Shown here piece by piece: positions 55,431 through 64,000 of a stretch of DNA of 64,000 nt. The DNA comes from Forficula auricularia. Its lineage: Eukaryota > Arthropoda > Insecta > Dermaptera > Forficulidae. The stretch lies in assembly GCA_024734495.1 (NCBI GenBank), contig JALMQS010000818.1, forward strand, positions 210,846-274,845, given 5' to 3'. The notes beneath the pieces are model-generated. The model saw only the letters and a program-made list of their open reading frames with translations, was not told the origin of the DNA and ran no database searches. How positions within the stretch are numbered: position 1 is the first letter of the stretch; each line of letters begins with the position of its first letter. The position numbers were made by a program, and so were the translations under genes.

Positions 55431-56019
55431 CTTGGAAATGAATTCACTGCGAAATGCGTTAAACTAATGAATAAGGAATATTAAGAAACTATCTGAAAAT
55501 AAGTAACTACAGATCTCGCATTAAATATACTTTTATCAACTTTATTATACATACACATCTGTGTATATTTATTTATAAAGAAGAGTTCTAAAATTTGCTC
55601 TTATCCACTTCTTGTGAGAGAACTTTTTCATTTCAGAAAAATATGCTTCCTAATACGAAAAACTAGTTCACAATGAATAATTTAAATACTTTTTTAATCA
55701 AAAATGTTAAAAATCATATTTCCTGAATTTTAGTCACATTTTTATTATTAATTTCGTTAAAAAAATATAATTTAAGGAACTATAAGACACTATTCAAGTT
55801 TTTTTAAGGCACCATTTACTACAATATCAGTGTTTTTAAGGGACTAGTTTCTTAAAATTAGAACATAAAAATCCACGCTCTACTTTAATCTACTCATCTG
55901 GAGGAAAAAACGATAAAGATATCGAAGCTCTATCTATTTTCTATGATAAAAAACCTAATAATAGAGCTATTGAGTATATTAATGTTTAGTATTATACAAA
56001 TATGTATATATCATTTATT
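55431..56019. other. AT-rich stretch, nothing identified
   Basis: No protein, RNA or repeat signal that I can support. Confidence 0.35.
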
Positions 56020-56345
56020 TGTTAGACTATAATATAGTTCCGAAGGTTTGACCTTCATCATCAGTCTTTTAATTAGTTAATATTTTTTCTGTTATTTCAG
56101 ATGGGTTCAATTACCCGATTGGATATAGATAAATTTGTGTTGTTGTTATAGCAAGCTAGCCAGATAACAAACCAAATAAATTAAAAGAGTGATGATGGTC
56201 AAACCTTTGAAATTATGTCTCTAACAAATAAATTATAAATATATAGATATTTATATTCGGTATATATATATTTGCATCAAGCAGAGAGCGGCCTCATTTC
56301 TCTTTATGAATCATCAATTTCTGCTATTTTCGCCAAAAGAAAATG
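56020..56345. mobile_element. Family G inverted hammerhead pair, decayed
   Basis: Minus strand near 56067-56025: CTGATGATGAAGGTCAAACC, then CTTCGGAAC in place of GAAAC, and ATAGTC. Plus strand near 56191: GTGATGA in place of CTGATGA, then TTTGAAATTATGTC. Each has lost one core base. Family G terminal sequence follows (TTGCATCAAGCAGAGAGCGG). Confidence 0.5.
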
Positions 56346-56369
56346 TTTTCAATTAAAATATTTAAATTA

Positions 56370-56560
56370 ATAAAGTAAAGGGAGTGTAGTTTCACAGTGA
56401 ATGAAATAAAACTCAAAGAGGTTTATACAAACTCAAAATATTTCGGATTATTAGTCCATCATCAGGAGTTTACAGATTAAAAACGGTGAAACTACACTCC
56501 CTTTACTTTATTAATTAATATCATGTTTCACCTAAAACCTACACCACTTTCCCTAAGTAA
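56370..56560 (-). mobile_element. Family B hammerhead unit
   Basis: Inverted arms (AAGGGAGTGTAGTTTCAC at 56379 and GTGAAACTACACTCCCTT at 56486) surround a complete hammerhead. The family end ATGTTTCACCTAAAACCTAC and CACTTTCCCTAAG follows. Target-site duplication not evident. Confidence 0.65.
56429..56471 (-). ncRNA. Hammerhead ribozyme, family B, strong helix I
   Basis: Minus strand: helix I AAACTC (56471-56466) pairs with GAGTTT (56434-56429), six Watson-Crick pairs plus two G-U beyond. CTGATGA (56465-56459), extra T, helix II GGA/TCC, GAAA, a minimal helix III (one to two A-U pairs) and cleavage triplet TTT ending at 56435. Helix III is the weak point. Confidence 0.62.
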
Positions 56561-56649
56561 AATAAAATATTTAAAGCTATTGAAAACCATTATTTTAGAA
56601 TATTGGGCTATTTTTTTTTTTTGGTAAATCCTCTTGAAGAATACTATCA

Positions 56650-57320
56650 AAATAAGCTGACGTGTTCTGATGTAGCCATCCACTTGACTTTACCATACAA
56701 CCTGGCCCCTCACTTATATTTAATATTTAATAAAATTATTTATAATCATGTATGGGGGGGGGGTTAGTTTTTGTATTTTTAGATTACTGTGTGCCCACTG
56801 ATTATACATATATACAAAATTTGGTTGAGTTTGGAACAAGACCCTATATTTTCATTTTTGACCCCCCCCCCCCCCCATTTTGGGCGGTTAGTTTTTGCAA
56901 TTTTAGACTTCTGGGGTCGCACTGATTATTTATACAAAATTTGGTTGAGTTTGCTCAAATAGCCTAGATTTTTCATTTTTAACCCCCCCCCTCCACCCCC
57001 TTAATTTTTGGCCGATATGCTCCAAAATCTAATCAGCCCTTAATCTCAATGAACCAAAACTATCTGTGAAATTTGGTTAAGCACAGACTAACAGACAACA
57101 AGACTAACTAACAGACATTTTGACAAAACAATTATTATCTCGAAAAATATAATTTTTTCGATGTTCACTTATTAGAGCTTTTTTGTAGAGCGAAATGCCA
57201 TGGTTTAGTTCAATTTTTTTAAATTAAAATAGTTTCAGCCGTTTTTTAGATATTTCGAAAAAAAGAAAGAAAAAACCACTTTTTTCATGCACGATTACAA
57301 TACTTGACCATACCCTGTCT
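56650..57320. repeat. TACCATACA-family copy
   Basis: Same order as 54725-55430, with longer poly-C and poly-G tracts (56757-56764, 56864-56876) and the right end TTGACCATACCCTGTC. Confidence 0.6.
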
Positions 57321-57679
57321 AAAAAATGGTTAGTTTAAAATAAATAAACAGCATTTAACATGTATCATAATTTAATTAAGGAAAATTCAAAGACATTTAC
57401 ATATATTTAAAAGAAAAGAATGTAGAAGTAATATTGTATAAGCAATGTATGAGGTATAAATAAAAGTTTTTTATAAACGAATGAATGTTCTTAAATGCCT
57501 AAGCCTTTACAGAAATCCTTTTCATTTATTCGGGAGCTATTATTTCACTATTTTAATAGTTTTTTAAATTTGCAATTATTGGAATAATCATAATGTAATT
57601 TTATGTATAAACTTTCAAACAATAAATTTGATTAATGTTTATGATTATATACAGACGAATGATAAAATTAATGGGTTTC

Positions 57680-57880
57680 AAGGATCATACTCGTATCCAT
57701 GACATCTACTGACGATATCTCAGAACACTCGGTTTCATTACCGGCAATTCTTATGAATTTAGAAGTGTCCAATGCTTCATCCATCTTTACAAATCCATAG
57801 GTAGTACAATTGTTAAGTATGCCACTGATGTATGGAGTCTTTTATTCAACAGGAAAAAACTTCTCCAATCTGTCTAAATT
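57680..57880 (-). pseudogene. Unidentified coding remnant
   Basis: The minus-strand frame reads LDRLEKFFPVE, a stop, then KTPYISGILNNCTTYGFVKM and DEALDTSKFIRIAGNETECS, ending MDTSMILETH at a TAA near 57680. The codon mix is protein-like, but the in-frame stop points to a pseudogene or an unrecognised intron. I cannot name the family. A 46 bp tandem duplication (AAATAACCAGATAGA) follows at 57990-58075, and a SINE-like (GAA)n 3' end at 58125-58200 on the minus strand. Confidence 0.3.
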
Positions 57881-58883
57881 ATCCTTTAGGCTTTAGGCTA
57901 TTCATCCTAAATTATTCTTTTTGTCTCTTTGCAATCTCAATTCAACCTTCTTTGATAACAGACGTGATTATTTTGATTAGAAATTATTAAATAACCAGAT
58001 AGATTGAGGTTTCCTACTATTCCACCTACAAATTTAAATAACCAGATAGAATGTAGTTTCCTATTATCCCAACTACAAATAAATGTTCATTGTCGCAGTT
58101 TAAGATCGCATAACATGTTTTATATTGATTCTTCTTCTTGCGGTGCCAACACCATCTAATGAAATGCAATTTAAAAACTCCTGTGCCCCATCTAATCAAC
58201 GTTGGCGACAATGACAGCGAATTCTTCTATCTCTATCTGGATTTACATTAATCGTGATTAATAATTGATTATTCTTTAATATATTAATGAGAAAATTATA
58301 AATGTATTTATATTGATTGCCAGAGATAAAACCATATGATGGCTTCCCCCTAAACCGAATGATGAATATATGTCTTCGGCCCGGCTTCACCTAGCCCCTG
58401 GCGGGGATCGTCTCGTTCATACCAATTTAATAATTGAAATTTAAAATGATAAAGTATTAAAAGAATGTGCCGAATGAAATTGATTCAACAATAAGGAAAG
58501 ATCTATTTAACACATTGTCTAAGCCAGATCTCTATCTGACTCTCCAATCAGATCATTTGGATACAAACATACATACTTTTCTATTTTATATATATATAGA
58601 TAGATGTGGTGTGCAGTGGCATTGACATTGACAATTGTTCTCTTGGTAGTATTAAGAGACGGATACTGGGTAAAGAAAATTAAACAAAACAAAATAATGT
58701 GGAAAGTTTGAATTTTGGATTATCGAAATGTGTTCTTTATATTTTTTGTGTAAAATAAAAATAAAACAAATTATGTAGAAAAGGAAAAATTTCGTAAAGG
58801 CAGTATTTGGTTAATACATATCAGCTAATAAATGTCTTTGCCGATTAGTAAATGTTCTACTAAATTTTCTATTAAAGACACTA

Positions 58884-59029
58884 TTATTTTGTGGATTGTT
58901 CTAAATAGGCGATAAGATGTCCACGGTCTTCGGGTTTCTTCAATCCTGCAAATACCATCTTGGTACCAGGAATGTATTTCTTGGGGTTTTCTAAGTATTC
59001 GAACAGAGTATCTTTGTTCCATGTAATAC
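58884..59029 (-). CDS. Cyt-c: Cytochrome c, last coding exon
   Basis: The exon follows acceptor TTTTTTTTAG and begins GT ATT ACA TGG, completing a split glycine codon. It then encodes 47 residues and [37 protein letters not shown] and [13 protein letters not shown]. Cytochrome c carries electrons from complex III to complex IV in the mitochondrial intermembrane space. The methionine in GTKM is the sixth haem-iron ligand (Met80 in vertebrate numbering), and [11 protein letters not shown] is the family signature. The CXXCH haem site would be in an upstream exon at higher coordinates; I do not find it in the window. The intron phase and site match the Gly56 intron of vertebrate cytochrome c. The frame is intact and spliced, so this is a functional gene and not a processed copy. 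Confidence 0.93.
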
Positions 59030-59267
59030 CTAAAAAAAATATATATATTATATTTCATGTAAATTGTAAATAAAAAGTAAACTTGTAAATAAACAAATTA
59101 TTTTTATTCTTATTTGGTAATGGGTTTTTTTTTTGAGTTTTATTTTCTCCCAGGAAATTGGGTCTTGTAATATATCATTTTTTTAAATAAGTTTTAACAA
59201 ATATATTTTTAGAGTATTTTAGTGCTTAGGAGTGAGAAATTGATATATTTTTATTATTTGCCCCTTA

Positions 59268-59650
59268 AAACTAAGGTTTCGACAAGGATGTGTCATCATC
59301 TGACTTTGAACAAAGTAAAGAAAATTTTGAAAATTCATTTAGAAACTTTTTAAAATTTAAAATATAAAATACTAGGTAGGTTGCACATAAATATGTCTTT
59401 GGACAATTAATTTTGGGGATATAAAGGCCTCCATCTTGTATAGAATGATAACCCTGGTACGTCCTCATTATATTTTTGTACAAACTTAAAAACAATTATA
59501 AATGATTGATCAAAATAATAGTGTTTAAAAATGTCTAAAGACTGATGATGACACATCATACTATACTCTAAAGGTTTATTTTTAATGGACAAATAATATT
59601 ATTAATTTTTTTTTTTTTTAAATTAGATATTTCCTAGAAGAAAATAAGCT
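59268..59650. mobile_element. Decayed inverted hammerhead pair
   Basis: Minus strand near 59300-59268: CAGATGA (one base from CTGATGA), GACA/TGTC helix II, GAAA, ACC...AGTT. Plus strand from 59530: CTGATGATGACACATC, but GAAA is lost (CTCTAAAGG). The adjoining AATACTAGGTAGGTTGCACA recurs inverted near 60905-60935. Confidence 0.4.
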
Positions 59651-59704
59651 CAAAAACAAACACCAAGTAAGAATTCGTTTATTTCTAGAAATTCAAGACA
59701 ACCG

Positions 59705-59866
59705 GTCGGGCCCGTTTTTAACCCTTGTGGCGCTATGGGCAAATTAAACAGGTGCGCCCCCGCCCCCCCCCCCAATCTTCTCTATTCTCTTGCGCCCCCT
59801 TTAGGCCCCAAAACCCTTGAGCCCCTGGGCATTTGCCCATTTTGCCAAGTTATGGAATCGGGCCTG
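59705..59866. mobile_element. Small hAT-like MITE
   Basis: The ends TCGGGCCCGTTTTTAACCC and GTTATGGAATCGGGCCTGA are roughly inverted around a C-rich interior (GCGCCCCCGCCCCC). Target-site duplication not clear. Confidence 0.35.
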
Positions 59867-60002
59867 AAACCAGAGCCAAGTCATGCTGCAAGCATTAAAT
59901 TTTAATTTAACCGAAAAAACGGAAAGGTAGCATCTTGGATTAAAATTAGATATGCTTAATTCATGTTAAAGGAGCTATTGTACTCTCGGAACCCGAGTTC
60001 CA

Positions 60003-60670
60003 TATATATGTATTAGGGTGGTCTATTTTGGGTATTTTCGAGTTTTTACGCTGGCAGATGCTAATATGGTTCGAAATAAATAAAAAAAAATATCTTCCAA
60101 GTTTCAAGTCCCTATTTCAATTTTAACCTGTGCCTCAGAGCGATGCAAGTTTCCCATCTAAATAACATGGGGTTTTTGGCATTGAACGATCAATTTTTTA
60201 TTCCGGCCAAAGTAATATTTCAAAAAATTTGAATCTCTGTAATATAGTATATATAATATAATAATAGTAGCTATCCTTCAGAGTTTTTTCAGATCTTTAG
60301 TTATTATAATTTTGGAGTTACAGCTAGATAAAATACTGCCATGTGTTAGTAAGTTATAGACTCCAAAATTATAATAGCTACAAATCTGTAAAAATTCTGA
60401 ACGGTAGCTACTATAATAAGGATAAAATTTACAGAGTTTCCAATTTTTTAAACCATTGCTTTTCCTCGAATAAAAAATTGATCGTTCAATGCCAAAAACC
60501 CCATGTTATTTAGATGGGAATCTTACATCGCTCTGAGGCACAGGTTAAAATTGAGATAGGGGCTTGAAACTTGGGGGATATTTTTTTTATTTATTTCTGA
60601 CCATATGAGCCTCTGTTGGCGTAAAAATTCTAAAATACCCAAAATAAGGACCACCCTAATATGTATATAT
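60003..60670. repeat. Palindrome 4, AGGGTGGTC element
   Basis: Outer ends TATTAGGGTGGTC and GACCACCCTAATA-type (GGACCACCCTAATA) are inverted. Arms match through AACCTGTGCCTCAGAGCGAT and ACCCCATGTTATTTAGATGG to a centre near 60340, and also across ACTCCAAAATTATAATAGCT. No protein. TA at both ends suggests a mariner-type origin. Confidence 0.65.
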
Positions 60671-60969
60671 CGTTCAGAAGGCAAAGAGATCAAGTAGGTA
60701 AGGTAAAAGTTATAAAAAATTTGTTTTTTAAATTCAACCTTATAATGAAACATTTTCATAAGAAATAACAGACCATCACAATACTTCACCATTATATTCT
60801 ATAGAATATAAATGGGAAAGTAAAAAGTAGGACCTTCTGAAAAAACCCAAGCAAGGAGCGATAACTTTTGTACTAAAAATATACCTAAAGTAAAGAAAAT
60901 TCCATATTTATGTGAAACCTACCTAGTATTTTATATTTTAAAAAGTTTTTAAAAAATTTTCTTTACTTT

Positions 60970-61370
60970 ATGATGATTTTTGTCAAATATTAAGTGAAAA
61001 TAATATCCGAATTTATATATTTCTAACTTGAAATAGTGAAGTTAATTTTCTCATTAATATATCAAAGAATAATTAACACATTAACGAGAATTGTTTTTGA
61101 TCACGCTTTTTAAACAAGATATATATCGCGAGACTACTGCTGGTTGAAGCTATTGGAGTCTGCTGAGTCTTTAGACTGGACCAAGAGAGAATGAAAAATA
61201 TGTGATCCATTTGGCTATAATCCAGCTTCAACCAGAAGTAGTCTCGCGATATATATCTTGTTTAAAAAGAGCGATCAAAAACAATTCTCGTTAATGTGTT
61301 AATTATTCTTTGATATATTAATGAGAAAATTAACTTCACTATTTTATTTAAAATGTTTCACCAAGAACCA
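60970..61370. repeat. Family C palindrome
   Basis: Arms TTTCTCATTAATATATCAAA to GACTACTGCTGGTTGAAGCT and their inverse meet near 61190. The sequence matches 43190-43400 closely. Confidence 0.65.
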
Positions 61371-61935
61371 AATTTGGAAATTTATAACTGCATTTCCTTT
61401 TTTTTTTTTTTTTTTTCAATTTTTACACTCATGTCTATAAAGTATTGTAAAATTAAACAAGTATCATATTTATTTTTATTTTTTATTTAATAGCTCATTA
61501 TATTTCGAAAATTATTGTTGGATTTCTATTATTTCATCAGCAGAATCATAAGTAGTAAATCAATATAAGATCAATTTCACATAACATATTCAAATCAATA
61601 GGGAAAAACATGGGATTGCGTAAGCAATGGTGTCTGCGACCTTGGCATAGTTAGATATTGGCTAAATTTTATCATTAAAACATATCGATCAGTTGTTAAA
61701 TGCAATGCAAACGTGAATTTAAGCCTACTAGGAGAATTCTTTCGGGCTAGACAATCAAAAATGAAATTAGAAAATATGTTCTAATACCGAAACCGAAATA
61801 TCGCTAATAAATTAAAAAAATGTTAGCCAAATTTTCAAATTGACCATGCATAGTCCAACACGAAAAAATTCTCCAGTTCATCAACCTGGCCGCCAAAGGC
61901 TCAACAATTGGAAGCTAAAATTTATAAAATATTAC

Positions 61936-62457
61936 TTAAGGTAGTTCTTTCACAAATGCAAAAATTCAAGAAGTCTTTGAAACTTGGAATATAAGTCATT
62001 AAAAGCATAATACACATAATGTTAAAATTTGAAGACGATTTACCACACCAAACATGAAATAATTGCAATTAAAAATGACATTTTTTACATAGGGTAAATA
62101 GGGAAAGGGTGGGATATGATCATTATTTTATTTTTTTCATTGAAGGACTTTCACCATCTTGATGAAAAACTAACATTTGTTAGAATAATATATTCGGAGT
62201 AACTTAAAAAAAAATTGAAATTATTTACTACGTAGTTTTGATAAAAAACAAAAAAAAACATATTTGGGCGATTATTTTTAGTGGAGGGGATATAAGCACA
62301 ATGGCTTGGAAACGGTCCGCCAAGTAGAGATTTCGTAGTGTAAGTGGACAGTCAGATTAAAAAAAACACCCTAAAATTTTAGTTCCGTTCATATTTATAG
62401 ATGGTTACGAGGCTAAAACTTTTTTGTGTGGATTTTCGCGAAAGAACACCTCCTTAA
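61936..62457. mobile_element. TTAA-bounded MITE
   Basis: Ends TTAAGGTAGTTCTTTCAC and GCGAAAGAACACCTCCTTAA resemble those at 38618-39337. No coding frame. Confidence 0.45.
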
Positions 62458-62659
62458 ATCAAATTATTTTATAAATTTGTAACTATCAATAAAAAAAATA
62501 ATAAAATCTAGTTCGAACATTGTTGCGATTTTTATGTTTTATTTACTCAATTCTAATACTCTAATTGAAATAATAAATGAAAATCTCTAAAGAGTAAAAG
62601 TCTCGCTTTTGACCGATTTCTATCAATCAGTCACATTGTTGGATGTTTCTCAAAATGCC

Positions 62660-63140
62660 CTGTTTTTTAGGGTTCCGTTTAAAAATTAAAACTGTACTCT
62701 ATTAGTCTGTATGTCTGAGCATTGTAGCTCGTAAACTATAAGACAAAAAATTGAAATTTAGAAGTTATATACATTCATTTTCCCGCTAATCGAATATTGT
62801 ATTAACATTTTAATCAAATGATTGTTTTGAGGAGGTAGATTTAATGTGGGGTCAAAAATAAAAAAAATAAAATTTTTATCATCGAGTGTGTTTATCACTT
62901 CAAAAAGAATTATGATCAATTTTTAAATGTTTATTTCGATTTAAAATGATTGTGTGAGAGCTCCAAAGTGACCGATTTTAGGTGATTTTGTACCTGGTGT
63001 TTAGAAACAGCTTAACTTGAAATTATGAAATAATTTCACAAATGCACTTTTTCCCTTTTTATCAATGACAAATAAGAACAAATTTGGCATCTCAGGAATT
63101 TTGCCTGCCTCTGGGTGGAGCGAAGTATTGATTTCACGGT
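62660..63140. repeat. AGGGTTCCGTTTAAAA repeat, copy 2
   Basis: Same order of blocks as 53340-53850 (AGGGTTCCGTTTAAAAATTA, GAGAGCTCCAAAGTGACCG, GAAACAGCTTAACTTGAAA). Confidence 0.5.
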
Positions 63141-63179
63141 GCGACGGGTCATTCAGCTAGTAATATATATTTTAGGTAC

Positions 63180-63345
63180 TGAACCCTCGCTCATAGCCCC
63201 CACAAGGGGGGTCCAGATGCACCCGTGGGTTCCGGGACCGAACCCGGCCGTGGCATTTTTTTAAAATTATTTCACTTCATTCTCCGGGCCCGAAATTTTA
63301 TGCGGGGGCTATGCCATCGCTCGGTATGCGAGTTCGACTTGCATT
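63180..63345. other. GC-rich segment of unknown nature
   Basis: CCCCCACAAGGGGGGTCCAG can form a hairpin and GTTCCGGGACCGAACCCGGC another; CTCGGTATGCGAGTTCGACT follows. It stands out in AT-rich DNA. The frame 63225-63416 crosses it without protein features. It could be part of a SINE or tRNA-related repeat. Confidence 0.3.
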
Positions 63346-64000
63346 TGTTGGCATTTTTTATGGATATTCCCTTTATTCTCCGATTAGAATATTTCAAACA
63401 GTTTTTTCAACAATAAATAAGCTCTGGGCTGGCAAAAACCCTAATTAAAGTATTTGAAGATATGTTTAGGGTAAAAAATATTGAAAGAATTTCTCCAATA
63501 ACCGTTCATTCAGTAACAACCCTGAATTGAAAGTTACATTTTTATTCATACTTTGAAAAATATTTAAAAGAAATTTATAATATATTATTATTTATCTGGG
63601 TAATAACTTGTGAATTTTTGGTAAATATTTTTCTGTTTTTTCTAATAATTGTATAAAAGATAAGAAATGTCCCAATTTAGCCTGGCTGAAATCTGGTCAC
63701 CTTACTAAATAGCCAAATCTTGTTTTAAAAGAGTTCATTGCAATTCTACTCAAAAGATAATATTTTTTACATGCTTTATATTAGCTTCACCTGTATGTAT
63801 GTATCTATCAATGTGACTTTTGTTCTATTAAATTCCGCAAACATTTCTCTATAAAAATAATTGTTTACCTACTCAATTTAAATGAAATTATATAAAAATA
63901 ATAAAAATAAATACATTTCATTCTTTTTTTTTTTTTTTTAATTATTGGATAAAAAATACTTAGGTTTCAAGAAAAAAATGTTTTACCAAGTACCAACACC

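Noticed and set aside
58825..59058. 77-codon minus-strand frame over the cytochrome c exon
   Set aside because: It is in a different frame from the clear cytochrome c translation and reads through the splice acceptor.
1..64000. CRISPR arrays, operons, riboswitches or prophage signals
   Set aside because: The content is eukaryotic; the tandem repeats found are satellites or minisatellites without unique spacers.

Overview
The window reads as AT-rich, repeat-saturated animal nuclear DNA, most likely an insect or other arthropod. It contains a cytochrome c terminal exon of insect type, spliced genes with GT-AG introns, ZBED5/FAM200-type hAT transposases, a DUF4817-type transposase, several non-LTR retrotransposons, a tRNA-derived SINE and Penelope-like retroelements. 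There are no bacterial-style operons and no CRISPR array. A 100-base run of N (44411-44510) marks an assembly gap. Most long reading frames are pieces of mobile elements or accidental.

Host-gene candidates are few and short, and most lie outside the longest ORFs. They are: a two-exon minus-strand gene of 73 codons with a mitochondrial-type N-terminus (5552-6759); a 53-residue secreted peptide behind a TATA box (14687-15064, plus); a tandemly duplicated two-exon transcription unit with matching splice sites and stop codon (24212-25206 and 25272-25756, plus); and the last coding exon of cytochrome c (58884-59029, minus), whose intron interrupts the glycine codon that is also split in vertebrate cytochrome c genes. 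Several unidentified coding-like fragments are listed at low confidence (8211-8441, 31117-31260, 57680-57880).

The most striking signal is a crowd of hammerhead self-cleaving ribozyme motifs (CUGANGA, helix II, GAAA, short helix III ending in NUH, then a helix I that pairs with the upstream flank) on both strands. They sit in short LTR-like units, and two of these motifs lie downstream of Penelope-like GIY-YIG coding remnants (12224-13207 and 49235-49523). Nine cores look complete; about ten more are decayed or interrupted. Four of the short units have 11-12 bp target-site duplications. Different families keep pairing with different helix sequences, which argues for real RNA structure.

Layout: 0-5 kb, ribozyme elements and repeats; 5.5-6.8 kb, two-exon gene; 7-10.6 kb, Jockey-like and hAT fragments; 11-13.8 kb, Penelope-like element with ribozymes; 14-15 kb, G-rich island and secreted peptide; 15.8-17.1 kb, LINE with a C-terminal endonuclease; 17-24 kb, duplications, SINE and foldback repeats; 24-26 kb, duplicated two-exon unit; 27.5-30.1 kb, a hAT element with two nested insertions, every junction marked by a target-site duplication; 30-40 kb, MITEs, LINE remnants and tandem repeats; 41-47.4 kb and 51-53 kb, giant palindromes that could give long double-stranded RNA; 47.5-57 kb, transposase, Penelope-like and other repeats; 58.9 kb, cytochrome c; 59-64 kb, more palindromes and MITEs.
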